A stretch of 40,108 bases of DNA from DASPWV01 sp046727855 (GCA_046727855.1 JBKPDL010000017.1:1-40108), one strand, 5' to 3'; positions 16,548-26,357 are shown, numbered from the stretch's first letter. The notes: generated by a model not told the origin, from the sequence alone. A program made the numbers and translations.

Positions 16548-16623
16548 CAGGGACGGAGGTCCCTCGCGGGGACGGAGGTTCTTGACAGGGACGGAGGTCG
16601 CTAAGGGGGACGGAGGTTGCTAC
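16548..16623 (-). repeat. tandem array of four 19-bp hairpin repeats (B-right, inverted)
   Basis: Four 19-bp units, the reverse complement of the left array: CAGGGACGGAGGTCCCTCG, CGGGGACGGAGGTTCTTGA, CAGGGACGGAGGTCGCTAA and GGGGGACGGAGGTTGCTAC. The first unit forms a perfect 6-bp stem AGGGAC-GGAG-GTCCCT. The array begins 23 bp after the RAYT stop and ends at the broken edge of a PQQ dehydrogenase gene. Confidence 0.95.
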
Positions 16624-17005
16624 GCGGTCCTTTTGTGGACCGTGACCCCGCGGTGCCGGAATCGCACGGGCCGAGGCGCATCGCCGCTCGGATCGAACGT
16701 CCAGAGCTCGCGGACTGTCACCGCGTTCAGCGCGATCACTTTCATGGTCGGCGTGGTCGCATACAACACGCCGCCAACGACGATGGGATTGCTTTGTATT
16801 TCGCAGCCGGGGAACGCGTCGCCCGAATCGGAGGTCCACGTCACTTTCAGCCGGCTCACGTTGGATCCGTTGATCTGATCCAATGGCGAAAGCGACTGTC
16901 GCCCGGTCCGCCGTTGAGCTCCCAATCAACAGTGGTGGGCGGCGCCCGGGCCAATGCCACGGCCAAGACGAGCGCAATCCATTTCAGAAGTGTCGCGGCG
17001 TCCAT
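16620..17005 (-). pseudogene. PQQ-dependent dehydrogenase, 5' fragment with frameshift
   Basis: From ATG 17005 comes a signal-peptide-like start (MDAATLLKWIALVLAVALAR) followed by VDWELNGGPGDSRF. A one-base deletion near 16895 then shifts the frame, and quinoprotein sequence continues as SPLDQINGSNVSRLKVTW, NPIVVGGVLYATTP and MKVIALNAVTVRELWTFD. It ends at RGVTVHKRTA with the stop inside the last repeat unit. Only about 125 of the usual 600-700 residues remain. It differs from the intact PQQ dehydrogenase at 9104 and is nearer to the quinate/glucose dehydrogenase type (RELW...RGVT). The truncation point coincides with the repeat array. Confidence 0.8.
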
Positions 17006-17137
17006 TTCAGAACTGTCACCTTCGGGAAGTTGCGCGATCTTTCCCGTCGATGGGTTGACTAGGGTTCGTGACGACCCATAGACTCCGATCTTCCGATCGA
17101 AGGAGAGTCGTCAAGCCTCGCGGAACGGTTCCCCCGC

Positions 17138-20100
17138 ATGACGAAAGAATTCATTTCGCTGGTGCTGTTGTGCTTTGTCGGCATCCAAAGGCCAGCGGCG
17201 CAATCGTCGGTCGCAAGAATCTTCTTCGTTGACATTGGCCAAGGCGCCGCCACGCTGATCGTCTCGCCCGCCGGCCGGACCCTGCTCGTGGACGGCGGCC
17301 CGCCGGGTGGCGGCACGACAAGGATCATTCCGCTGCTCAACTCGCTTGGCATCTCGACGATCGATTACACGGTCCTGACGCACTACCACATCGACCACAT
17401 GGCCGGCATCGCTGAACTGCTCAACGCCGGACGCGTGGTGGGCATCGCGTACGACAACGGCGATGGACCAACGGTGGAGCCGCCGGGCACCTCGACGTCG
17501 CCCACGAGCACGCGCGGGGCGTATCTGAACTACAGAACTGCGACGAACCGTCCCGGCGTGACGCGTCAAACGATCGCGCCGGGCACGGTGATCGATCTCG
17601 GCGGGGGCATGACCGCGACCGCTGTCGCGGCTGCCGGAAGGCTTCTGAGCGGCGGTGCCATTGCCATCACGACTGCGGACCTGAATACCGAGAGCATCAG
17701 CCTGCTCGTCGAGTACAACGCCTTCGACTACCTCGTCTCTGGCGATCTCACCGGCGGTGGAAGCACGAGCACGGTCAAGACCCCGGACATCGAGACCTAC
17801 GTTGGTCAGATGGTCGGCGACGTCGATGTCGTGCAGCTGGATCATCACGGCAGCACCACCGCGAACAACCAGCGGTTTTTGTCAGCCCTCAAAGCGGAAG
17901 TCGCCGTCGCCCAAATGGGCGAGACGAACACGTTTGGGCATCCGAATCGCGAGACGGTCAACAAGTACCTCAACACGACGACGTCGGCCGGCAACCACTA
18001 CACGGACACTGGGGTGCCGACTCCTGGTGTCGGTCCCGTCTTTTATCAGCATGAAGACAGTCCCGACGACGACGATCGCGTGTCGCATCAGGGCATCAGC
18101 AGCACCGACACGCCGGGTAACGGCACCATCGTGCTGGAAACGGACGGCGTGACGAACTACACGCTGAAGAGCCACGACGACGGCGGAGGCAGGATCGATC
18201 CTTCGTTGAACACGTATGCCATCGACGGAGCATCCGCCGGCATCACGGCGGACTTTGCGCCAACGGTAGTGGTCAGCACGCAGCCGGTCGCGCCTTTGGC
18301 GACAGATGCCACAACGATTTCGGCCGAAGTGAACGATCGCGAATCGGCAATCTCCAGCGTGACGCTTCAGTACGCGATCAACGGCGTTCTTCAATCGCCC
18401 ATTGCGATGACCTCCGCGGGTGCCGCGTATCAGGCCACCATTCCACCGCAGCCTGACGGCACACGCGTCGACTACGCCGTGACCGCCAACGCCGGCACCC
18501 AGACCACGACGTATGGGTCGGGGTACTTCTCGGGCGTTGTAACGATTGCAACGATTCGCACGCCGGCTCCGAATGGCGAGCCGCTGTTTGCGGGATACGC
18601 GGCTCGCATTCAGGGTGTCGTAAGCGCCGGATCCAACACATTTGGCGCGGGATCGAACGACGACTACGTACAGGACGCCACCGCTGGCATCGACGTGTAT
18701 CGATCCAACGAAACCGCCACGCCGTTTACGTTTACCTCCGCCGGCCAGAACGTCGAAGTCATCGGCCGCATCGGCTTCAACGGCGGTCGCGTGCGTCTCG
18801 ACATCACCGAGTCACTCGAGAAGACGACCTCGCCGTACGGAATCACAATTCTCCCGACGCCCGGCACGATCGATCCGCAGCCAGCCACGTTCGCATCGTT
18901 GGCTGCCACCGCAGAAGCGTTCGAAGGCCAGCTCGTCACCGTGACCCGTGTCTCAGTGGTCAGCGGCGGGTTTCCCATCACACCGCAACAGTTCGACACG
19001 TTTCTGACCGTGACCGACGGCAGGAGTAACTTCACCCTGAAGATCGACAAGGACACCGACATCGAAGGGTTCAACCCCGGTCCTGTGTTCACGATGGTCG
19101 GCGTTGTTCAGCAGGACGACTACCTGCGCCCGTTCGACTCCGGCTACAACATCGCGCCGCGCGGCCGGCCCGATCTGGGAGGCTCCGCGGCCGGCGCCAC
19201 ACTAATCACGATTGCAGAGGCGAAAGCCGACCTGATCAACAACGTCGACAGCACGCCTGGCGCAGACTTTGTTCCCGATTTGATCAACCAGATCGTCCGC
19301 ATCCGCGGGGCGGTGACTTCGATCGACTTCAGAGGCGGAGCGGGCATCGAATACTACGTTCAGGACGCGACGGGCGGGATCGATCTCTTCAGCACGACCG
19401 CGGACGTCGGGCCGTTCTCAATCGGCGATAGCGTCGAGGCAGTGGGATCGGTCGCGCAGTTCAACGGCCTTACCGAGCTCGTGATCACGACGCCCGCGGG
19501 CGTCAGCGCGCTGCCGCCGGGCACGGTATCACCCGCCTCGCCACAGGTTGTGACCTTGTCACAGTTCGCAGCCGGTGGTATGGGCGAGGCGCTTGAAGGG
19601 CGGCTGATTCGCATCGACAACGTCACGATCACGCTAGGCGTTTTCCCGGCTTCCGGCGCCTCAGGCAACCTCACGATTTCCGACGCGACCGGATCGGCCA
19701 CGCTGCGCATCGACAGCGATACGAATATCGACGGCGCCCCGACGCCCAATGGCATCCTGTCGATTGTCGGCATTGCGACGCAGTTTGATTCCGCGTCGCC
19801 TTTCGACAGCGGCTACCAGATCCTGCCCCGCAGCACCAGCGACATCTCTGCAACCGTTCCTGCGCTGTCGGCCAATCCGACGGCGGTGGTTTTCGGCAGC
19901 GCCACGATTGGGACGACTGTGCAGCGTCAGGTGACGCTGACAAACAACACCGCCGCGACGCTGACCCTGGTCACGCCGTTTGCGGTGACCGGTGCCGACG
20001 CCGGCCAGTTCTCCGTGGGCTCGCCGGGATCAACCACACTCGCCGGCGGCGAGTCGACGACGGTCAACGTCAACTTCGCACCGACATCGGCGGGGATGAA

Positions 20101-23100
20101 GAGCGCAACGCTCGTGGCGACGACAATCACCGGTCCATCCACGAGCGTTCTGTTGAGTGGCAACGCACTTTCGAGCGGTCTGACGACGCCGCTCGTGATT
20201 AGCGAGTTCAGAACACGCGGCCCGAGCGGCGGTAACGACGAGTTCGTGGAGTTGTACAACACGACCGACGCCCCGATCGCCATCGGCGGATACCTGCTGC
20301 GCGGGTCGAACGCGACCGGAACCGTGAGCACGCGTGCGACGATTCCCGCCGGAACAATCATTCCTGGGCGCGGCCATTATCTCTTCACCAACAGCGCCGC
20401 CGGCGGCTACAGCGGCAGCGTTCCCGGCAACCAGACCTACGCGACGGGCATCACCGACGATGGCGGCATCGCTGTCACGACCTCCGCGTTGGCGGTTCTC
20501 GATAGCGTTGGCATGAGTACGGGCTCGACGTTCAAGGAAGGCACCCCGCTCTTGCCACAAATGACCAACGTCAACCTCAGCTACGAGCGCAAGGTTGGCG
20601 GCGTCGAAGGCAGTCAGATCGACACCGATAACAACGCGAACGATTTCTTTCTGCAGACCACTTCGGATCCGCAGAATCTCAGTAGTCCTATTACGCCCGG
20701 CATCAGCGTGTCCCCAGCGTTGATCGATTTTGGATCGGTTGCGGTTGGGGCATCCGTGATAGCGAGTGTCACGATCACGAATGACGCGACAAACACCGCA
20801 ACGCTCACGCCGCCGTTTGCCGTCACTGGACCGGGGTCCGCGGCGTTCAGCGTGGCTACACCCGCGACGCCGACGCTCGGACAAGGTGAATCGACGACCG
20901 TGCTCGTCACGTTCCAGCCGACCGCCGTTGGACCGCAGAACGCGACAGTGTCTCTTACGAGCGCGAGCGGCACGCGAATCGTCGAGTTGAACGGCATGGC
21001 AACAGCGGGCCTTACGGTCACGCCCGCGGCCGTCGACTTCGGCGAGGTCGCGGTCGGCGCTACAGCGTCCGTGCCGATCACGATCACCAACAGCGGCACG
21101 GTCGCTCTGACGCTTACGCCGCCATTCGCGATTACCGGCGCGGCGGCTTCTCAGTTCAGCGTCTCGGTGCCTGCTGCTGTATCCGTCGGCGCAAACGAGA
21201 GCACTACGGTCTCGGCGTCGTTTCATCCCATCGCCGCCGGCGACAAATCGGCGGCGTTGAGCATCACCAGCACGAACGGCGGCACTCGCACGGTCACGCT
21301 CGTTGGCTCGAGCAGTTGTCCCGCAATCACGATCGCGGGCGCGCTGCCGAACGGCACGATGGGCGTGCCGTACTCGCAAACGCTTGGCGCAAGCGGTGGT
21401 GTCGCGCCGTACGCGTTCAGCGTGTCGAGTGGCGCACCACCGACGGGCTTGGCGCTCGCGACAAGTGGCACGCTGTCGGGCATTCCGCTAGTTGCCGGTG
21501 CCTCTAATTTCACCGTGTCGGCGGCCGATGCCAATGGCTGTACTGGGTCGTCGCAGTACGTGGTAGGCATTGCACCTGGCATCGCCTCGCTGGGAGCAGA
21601 TTCGACGCTGAACTTTGGTACGGTGACCGCGAATATTCCTGTCACGCAGAACCTCACGGTGACGAACAGCAGCGCGTTCGCCGTCGCACTGACTCCGCCG
21701 TTCAGCATCACCGGCGCTGATGCGTCGCAGTTTTCCGCAGGTGCGCCCGTGATCACGGCTCTGGCCGCTCATGCGTCGGCGACGATACCGGTCACGTTCC
21801 GAGGGTCGTTCCCCGGTGGCAAGAGCGCGACGCTGCAGATCACGAGCACCTTCAGCGGCGTGGCGGCGGTTACGCTCGCAGCAGAGGCCGTGCCTGCGCC
21901 ACCGTCGACTGTGCTGATCAGCGAATTCAGATTCAGAGGGCCGACAGGCGCGAGCGACGAGTTCGTCGAGCTTTACAACAACAGCGACGCTCCGGTCGCG
22001 ATCGGCGGATATGTCCTGCGCGCATCGAATGCGACGGGCACCACCAGCGCGCGTGCCACGGTTCCGCCGAACGTGACGATTCCATCGCGCGGCCACTACC
22101 TGTTCACCAACGTTGCGTACAGCGGTTCGGTTCCCGGCCAACCTTACGCCACTGCCATTACTGACGACGGCGGCGTCGGTATTTTCGATTCGTCGGTCGC
22201 GACGGCGCCGCTCGATCAGGTCGGCACGTCACCTGGCTCGGCATATCGAGAAGGGACGCCTCTCACGCCACTGACGAATACGGCGAACAGCTACGAGCGC
22301 CTGCCCGGCGGTGTCGAGGGGAACGGAGTGGATACGGACGACAACGCGGCGGATTTCCACGTCGCGGCGAGCAATCCGCAAAACCTGGCGAGCCCGAGTA
22401 CGCCTGCGATTGCGGTATCGCCGCAAACGTTGAACTTTGCCGCCACCATCGCCGGCCAGTCGACCGCTCAGATCATCACGATTACGAACCTCAGCGTGAC
22501 ACTGGCGACCTTGACTCCGCCTTTTGCGATCACTGGTGCGAACGCCGCGGACTTTTCGGTCGGCGTTCCTGCGGAGGCGACGTTACCGGTGGGCGGGTCC
22601 ACTACAGCATCGGTCGCGTTCCATCCGCTCACGATCGGCGCGAAGACGGCGCACCTCACGGTCACAAGCGCCAGCGGATCGCGCGTAGTTACGCTCTCAG
22701 GCGAGGCGACAGCAGCGACGCTTACGATTATCGAAGACTCGTTTACGCGCGAGTACGGCGCGGCGAATCCAACCTTCACCGGAACGCTCACGGGTCTTAT
22801 TCCCTGCGACAACATCACCGCCACGTTCTTCTCGCCCGCGACGCTGACAAGTCCGCCCGGGGTCTATCCGATCGAATACGTATTGAACGACCCCGATGGA
22901 CGTCTCTCCAATTACATCGTCAACGTGGTTCAAGGAACGCTGACGATTGTCGACACGACAGCGCCGGTGTTGACGTTTCCGTCTGACATCTCGACGCCGC
23001 AGATGTCAGCGCTGGGTGCGATCGTCACCTTTACCGCAAGCGCCCTCGATCTGCTCGATGGTCCGGTTCCGGTCACTTGCACCCCGCAATCAGGAGCGTT

Positions 23101-23593
23101 CTTCAGCGTTGGTGTCACCTTGGTGACGTGTTCCGCCACCGATGCTCGCGGAAACAGCGCCAGCGGATTGCTTACGGTGACGGTGACCGAGGTGAGCAAC
23201 CCCGGCAAGATTGTCGGCGCCGGACAGATCGAGGACGGTTCGTGGGAGCACCGCTTTGAAATCCAGGTCACGGAACGAAACGACGTGGAAGACGGCAAGC
23301 TGCGATATCGTGCGCGATTGGCGATGCGCGGCCGCGACCACGTCCACGAGTTCATAGCCACTGGCATCACAGCGGTAGTCTTCACGTCGTCGAATTTTGT
23401 CAGCTTCGCCGGTAACGGTAGGTGGAACGGTCAGAGCGGTTACGTCTTCGAAGCGATGGCCGTCGACGCCGGCGAGCCTGGAAAAGCTAGGGATCGATTT
23501 GCGATCGTGATTCGCGATTCAGTCGGAGCCGTCATGTCTGCAACGGACGCTTTGCTGACGCACGGCAACATTCAGGCACCCGGGGTCAAGTGA
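17138..23593 (+). CDS. giant secreted ComEC-like metallo-beta-lactamase protein with lamin-tail and choice-of-anchor-D repeats
   Basis: A 2151-residue protein with a signal peptide (residues 1-22). Residues 28-310 are a metallo-beta-lactamase domain of ComEC C-terminal type: FVDIGQGAA, THYHIDHMAG (HxHxDH), SGDLTGG and LDHHGS are all intact. Then follow an Ig-like segment (370-466), two OB-fold/YhcR-like domains (468-683 and 687-905, each with YVQDATAG/GG), and five choice-of-anchor-D/ASPM-SPD2-Hydin repeats (about 907, 1188, 1289, 1479 and 1757). Two lamin-tail domains (1012-1185, 1587-1756) share ISEF and DEFVELYN. A putative Ig domain (1393-1478), an MBG domain (1861-1939), a HYR domain (1940-2023) and a C-terminal beta domain complete it. 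Known ComEC-like and lamin-tail combinations are extracellular nucleases or phosphodiesterases, so a DNA-degrading surface enzyme is plausible but unproven. It stands alone and converges with the metalloprotease gene. Confidence 0.88.
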   Translation: MTKEFISLVLLCFVGIQRPAAQSSVARIFFVDIGQGAATLIVSPAGRTLLVDGGPPGGGTTRIIPLLNSLGISTIDYTVLTHYHIDHMAGIAELLNAGRVVGIAYDNGDGPTVEPPGTSTSPTSTRGAYLNYRTATNRPGVTRQTIAPGTVIDLGGGMTATAVAAAGRLLSGGAIAITTADLNTESISLLVEYNAFDYLVSGDLTGGGSTSTVKTPDIETYVGQMVGDVDVVQLDHHGSTTANNQRFLSALKAEVAVAQMGETNTFGHPNRETVNKYLNTTTSAGNHYTDTGVPTPGVGPVFYQHEDSPDDDDRVSHQGISSTDTPGNGTIVLETDGVTNYTLKSHDDGGGRIDPSLNTYAIDGASAGITADFAPTVVVSTQPVAPLATDATTISAEVNDRESAISSVTLQYAINGVLQSPIAMTSAGAAYQATIPPQPDGTRVDYAVTANAGTQTTTYGSGYFSGVVTIATIRTPAPNGEPLFAGYAARIQGVVSAGSNTFGAGSNDDYVQDATAGIDVYRSNETATPFTFTSAGQNVEVIGRIGFNGGRVRLDITESLEKTTSPYGITILPTPGTIDPQPATFASLAATAEAFEGQLVTVTRVSVVSGGFPITPQQFDTFLTVTDGRSNFTLKIDKDTDIEGFNPGPVFTMVGVVQQDDYLRPFDSGYNIAPRGRPDLGGSAAGATLITIAEAKADLINNVDSTPGADFVPDLINQIVRIRGAVTSIDFRGGAGIEYYVQDATGGIDLFSTTADVGPFSIGDSVEAVGSVAQFNGLTELVITTPAGVSALPPGTVSPASPQVVTLSQFAAGGMGEALEGRLIRIDNVTITLGVFPASGASGNLTISDATGSATLRIDSDTNIDGAPTPNGILSIVGIATQFDSASPFDSGYQILPRSTSDISATVPALSANPTAVVFGSATIGTTVQRQVTLTNNTAATLTLVTPFAVTGADAGQFSVGSPGSTTLAGGESTTVNVNFAPTSAGMKSATLVATTITGPSTSVLLSGNALSSGLTTPLVISEFRTRGPSGGNDEFVELYNTTDAPIAIGGYLLRGSNATGTVSTRATIPAGTIIPGRGHYLFTNSAAGGYSGSVPGNQTYATGITDDGGIAVTTSALAVLDSVGMSTGSTFKEGTPLLPQMTNVNLSYERKVGGVEGSQIDTDNNANDFFLQTTSDPQNLSSPITPGISVSPALIDFGSVAVGASVIASVTITNDATNTATLTPPFAVTGPGSAAFSVATPATPTLGQGESTTVLVTFQPTAVGPQNATVSLTSASGTRIVELNGMATAGLTVTPAAVDFGEVAVGATASVPITITNSGTVALTLTPPFAITGAAASQFSVSVPAAVSVGANESTTVSASFHPIAAGDKSAALSITSTNGGTRTVTLVGSSSCPAITIAGALPNGTMGVPYSQTLGASGGVAPYAFSVSSGAPPTGLALATSGTLSGIPLVAGASNFTVSAADANGCTGSSQYVVGIAPGIASLGADSTLNFGTVTANIPVTQNLTVTNSSAFAVALTPPFSITGADASQFSAGAPVITALAAHASATIPVTFRGSFPGGKSATLQITSTFSGVAAVTLAAEAVPAPPSTVLISEFRFRGPTGASDEFVELYNNSDAPVAIGGYVLRASNATGTTSARATVPPNVTIPSRGHYLFTNVAYSGSVPGQPYATAITDDGGVGIFDSSVATAPLDQVGTSPGSAYREGTPLTPLTNTANSYERLPGGVEGNGVDTDDNAADFHVAASNPQNLASPSTPAIAVSPQTLNFAATIAGQSTAQIITITNLSVTLATLTPPFAITGANAADFSVGVPAEATLPVGGSTTASVAFHPLTIGAKTAHLTVTSASGSRVVTLSGEATAATLTIIEDSFTREYGAANPTFTGTLTGLIPCDNITATFFSPATLTSPPGVYPIEYVLNDPDGRLSNYIVNVVQGTLTIVDTTAPVLTFPSDISTPQMSALGAIVTFTASALDLLDGPVPVTCTPQSGAFFSVGVTLVTCSATDARGNSASGLLTVTVTEVSNPGKIVGAGQIEDGSWEHRFEIQVTERNDVEDGKLRYRARLAMRGRDHVHEFIATGITAVVFTSSNFVSFAGNGRWNGQSGYVFEAMAVDAGEPGKARDRFAIVIRDSVGAVMSATDALLTHGNIQAPGVK

Positions 23594-23601
23594 GTTGATG
23601 A

Positions 23602-26214
23602 TTAGAATGGCGGCTCATACACCATCCACGCGCTCGAGGACACCGCGTCCCACACGCACCAGTCGGGCGATGCCAGCCAGTTCTGACCGACATCGCCGAT
23701 CGGCGCGCCCGGCGGCGCCGGTGCCGCCGGCAATATCTTCGCCGTTTCCGCCGGGCGCTCGAGGAAGCGCTTGATATCGGCGGCCAGCAGCGTGTGCTGC
23801 GCGACGTCGGCCTCGCTCCTGCCGACTTCCGCTCGCAGGCGCGCCGCAAGCTTCTGCAGCTTCATCGAAGCCATCGCACGCACCTGACCGTTAGGTGCAG
23901 TCGTGGCCAGCCACGTGACACGGTCCACCAAAACGCGTTCGGTTGCGCGGCGCACTTCCGCTTCGTACGGCGATGCCGTCACTGCGTCGAAGGTAGCCTT
24001 GGTCAAGCGATCGATGACTTCTTCGAGACCTGGCAGCGTGGGATCGACGGCGTGCTGCGCCACCATGCGGGCGGCACGATCGAGCTGCAGCACAAACCCG
24101 ATGGTCACGTCCGACGCAATCGTCGCCGGACTCAACGGATCAAACCCCTCGCCGGTGGTGCGCGGGAACAGCTCGCGATGCATGCCGAAGCCGGGCAGAC
24201 GCGGTGGAATGGCGTCGAGGATCTTCTTCGGAATCGCCAGCTCCGACGGCTTCAACGTCGCCGCCAGCGCCTCCAGCGCTTTGCGCTGATTGGCCGCCGA
24301 CTCCCATTTCACCGGCGTGCGGCCATCACCGCGCATCGCATAGACGAAGTCCTGGCCCGCGATCATGGAGGCGCTGCTTTCCACGGCATAGCGGTGATAC
24401 ATGTAAATCGGGACGAGCGGCTCCTCGATGGTGATCATCGGCGCGCCCGTACGAATCGTGCGCTCGCCGATGCGATCGAGCGCAGCGCGGCGGACCTTCA
24501 TGATCCGGTTGAGCTCATCCGCCTGGTTGACGCCGTTGGACCATTGCTCGGTGCGAGGATGGATGTCGGTGTCCTGATTGGTGAAGTAGCGCAGGTCCTC
24601 GGTCCACGCGTGGTCGATGATCTTCTTGAGTTCCGCGGCTTCGTTCGTCCCGCGGGCGAACTCACGATACCCGTAGTTGATGGCCGCCTTGTCCCAGTCG
24701 CCGATGCGGGCCTGATATGCGTTGGAGAGATCGATCGTTCCATCCGCCTTGAGCTCTTCGAGCGGATGGGGGTAGTCCATCACCGAGATCCAGCCCTTGG
24801 TGCTGTCGTAGTAGTTGTGACCGAGGCCGAGCGTATGGCCGACTTCGTGCGCAGCCAACTGCCGGATGCGTTTGAGGGCCGTCTCGTAGAGCACCGCAGG
24901 CCGCTCGTCGCCGTGGGTGTAGGGCGAGAGCAGGCCTTCGAAGATCAAGTAGTCCTGTCGATCGCGGAGTGAACCGAGCGTGACGGTCGCTTTGATGATT
25001 TCGCCGGTGCGTGGATCCGCGATCGTGCCGCCAGAGCTCCAGCCGCGCGTCGATCGGTGCACCCAGTTGATCATGTTGTAGCGGATGTCCATCGGGTCGG
25101 CGCCTTCCGGCAGCACGTCCACCTTGAACGCGTTGCGGAACCCTGCGGCTTCGAATGCCTGGCTCCACCAGCCGGCGCCTTCGAGCAGCGCCTTCTTCAC
25201 GTCTTCGGGCGCACCTGAATCGACCCAGTACTGAATAGGCTTCACCGGCTCGCTCATCACGGCCGCCGGATCTTTCTTTTGCAGCCGATGACGCCGGATG
25301 AAGCGCATCACCATTGGCTCACCGATGGGCACGCTGTAGTCGACATACTGCAGGCCGCCGTATCCGGCGCGAGGATCATCTGCACGCGGCTGAAAATTGC
25401 TGTCGGGCAATTCCACAAACGACGCATGCTCGCGTAGCGTGACTGCATCCGGCGTGGGCGTGACGCTGCCGACGCTGCCGGAGAACAGCCCGCCGCCGCG
25501 TCCCCCGGCAATCGCCGCCTCGCTGCCACCCTGTCCGATCGCGGGCGGGCCTTGCGCAGGACCACCGCCGCCGCTGCGGCCACCACCCGCGCCTTCATTG
25601 ACAAAGGTGAGCGTGACGTCAACTTCCGTGTTGTTGGGAAAGCCCTTGGTGTTGGGAAGGTAAAAGGCGCTGCGCGTCCGATCGACGCGGTAGTTGCCCG
25701 GTCGCAGCGAGTTGGCCGCGCCCGTCAAGTCACGAAGGAAGAAATCGGTGGCGTCCACCAGCAGCCGGCCGTTTGATTCGCCCGCAACGCTAAAGCCCCA
25801 CAAGATCGATTTCGCAAACGAGTCTTCAACGGCTTTCCGCTCGAGCTGATTCTTGCTGCTCGATCGAAACGACTGGTTGGCCTGCACGAGCATCACGCGC
25901 GGGCCGACGCGTTGAAACTGCACCACGCGCCCGCCGCCGCCCTCGCCGCGATCGAGCCCGATGTCGTTCGAGCCGAGGCCCGCCGATAAGCCAAGCGCAA
26001 ACAGGAAATCGCTATCGAGGCGCGGGATTTCCAGGAACATCGACCCGGTGCGCTCATCCCAGTAGAGAGGCAAGTAGCCGTCGATTTTCTTCATGCCGCT
26101 CGTCCGCTCGTCGATCGACGGCACCGGACCCGGGCGCTGTTGCTGCTGGGCGTGAAGAAAAACGGGCAGGGCTGCGACAAACATCAACGCAACGATCACC
26201 AGACTCCGCTTCAT
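23602..26214 (-). CDS. secreted zinc metalloprotease (DUF5117/DUF5118 type)
   Basis: An 870-residue protein with a signal peptide (MKRSLVIVALMFVAALPVFLHAQ). The N-terminal DUF5118/DUF5117 region (KKIDGYLPLYWDERTGSMFL onward) includes an unusual Gly-rich linker (about residues 195-240). The catalytic zinc motif is H456-E-V-G-H460-TLGLG-H466, followed by the Met-turn SVMDYPHP, as in metzincins. Downstream DIRYNMINWVHRSTRGWS-type and FTNQDTD segments are family features. The C-terminus is helical. It is expected to be a periplasmic or extracellular protease; homologues are abundant in Acidobacteriota and Bacteroidota. The gene converges with the giant protein gene with only 8 bp between the stops, and no terminator hairpin is seen there. 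Confidence 0.9.
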   Translation of the reverse strand: MKRSLVIVALMFVAALPVFLHAQQQQRPGPVPSIDERTSGMKKIDGYLPLYWDERTGSMFLEIPRLDSDFLFALGLSAGLGSNDIGLDRGEGGGGRVVQFQRVGPRVMLVQANQSFRSSSKNQLERKAVEDSFAKSILWGFSVAGESNGRLLVDATDFFLRDLTGAANSLRPGNYRVDRTRSAFYLPNTKGFPNNTEVDVTLTFVNEGAGGGRSGGGGPAQGPPAIGQGGSEAAIAGGRGGGLFSGSVGSVTPTPDAVTLREHASFVELPDSNFQPRADDPRAGYGGLQYVDYSVPIGEPMVMRFIRRHRLQKKDPAAVMSEPVKPIQYWVDSGAPEDVKKALLEGAGWWSQAFEAAGFRNAFKVDVLPEGADPMDIRYNMINWVHRSTRGWSSGGTIADPRTGEIIKATVTLGSLRDRQDYLIFEGLLSPYTHGDERPAVLYETALKRIRQLAAHEVGHTLGLGHNYYDSTKGWISVMDYPHPLEELKADGTIDLSNAYQARIGDWDKAAINYGYREFARGTNEAAELKKIIDHAWTEDLRYFTNQDTDIHPRTEQWSNGVNQADELNRIMKVRRAALDRIGERTIRTGAPMITIEEPLVPIYMYHRYAVESSASMIAGQDFVYAMRGDGRTPVKWESAANQRKALEALAATLKPSELAIPKKILDAIPPRLPGFGMHRELFPRTTGEGFDPLSPATIASDVTIGFVLQLDRAARMVAQHAVDPTLPGLEEVIDRLTKATFDAVTASPYEAEVRRATERVLVDRVTWLATTAPNGQVRAMASMKLQKLAARLRAEVGRSEADVAQHTLLAADIKRFLERPAETAKILPAAPAPPGAPIGDVGQNWLASPDWCVWDAVSSSAWMVYEPPF

Positions 26215-26276
26215 GTGGACGCTCCGTGGTTGAGATGCTGATTCTATACTTCGACGCTGGGAGGCCGCGGAAGGGA

Positions 26277-26357
26277 CGCAGATACAAAATCAGATACAAA
26301 CGCAGATACAAACGCAGATAAGAGGCAGATAAGACGCAGATGGAACACAGATAGGAA
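26277..26357 (+). repeat. degenerate 10-13 bp repeats with core CAGAT(A/G)
   Basis: Seven or so copies of CAGATA or CAGATG follow each other every 10-13 bp, most as CGCAGATACAAA or CGCAGATAAGA, in the intergenic region between the metalloprotease and the sorbosone-dehydrogenase-like gene. The spacing is close to one helical turn, so it could be a phased protein-binding region, or simply slippage-derived DNA. It is locally AT-rich compared with its neighbours. Confidence 0.7.

Larger units (their letters stand above)
15815..16623 (+). mobile_element. RAYT cassette: transposase gene between opposed 19-bp repeat arrays
   Basis: An 809-bp unit made of four direct repeats (15815-15890), the RAYT gene (15937-16524) and four inverted repeats (16548-16623). 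It resembles the REPtron layout, in which a REP-associated tyrosine transposase lies between inverted REP sequences, but with short tandem 19-bp units. It separates two truncated genes, a DUF4410-like gene on the left and a PQQ dehydrogenase on the right, so its arrival was accompanied by deletion or rearrangement. No flanking target duplication was recognised. Confidence 0.7.

Noticed and set aside
16979..17017. Direct repeat TCCATTTCAGAA(G/C)TGTC as a target duplication
   Set aside because: The two copies are only 22 bp apart and enclose nothing resembling an element; probably a small local duplication.
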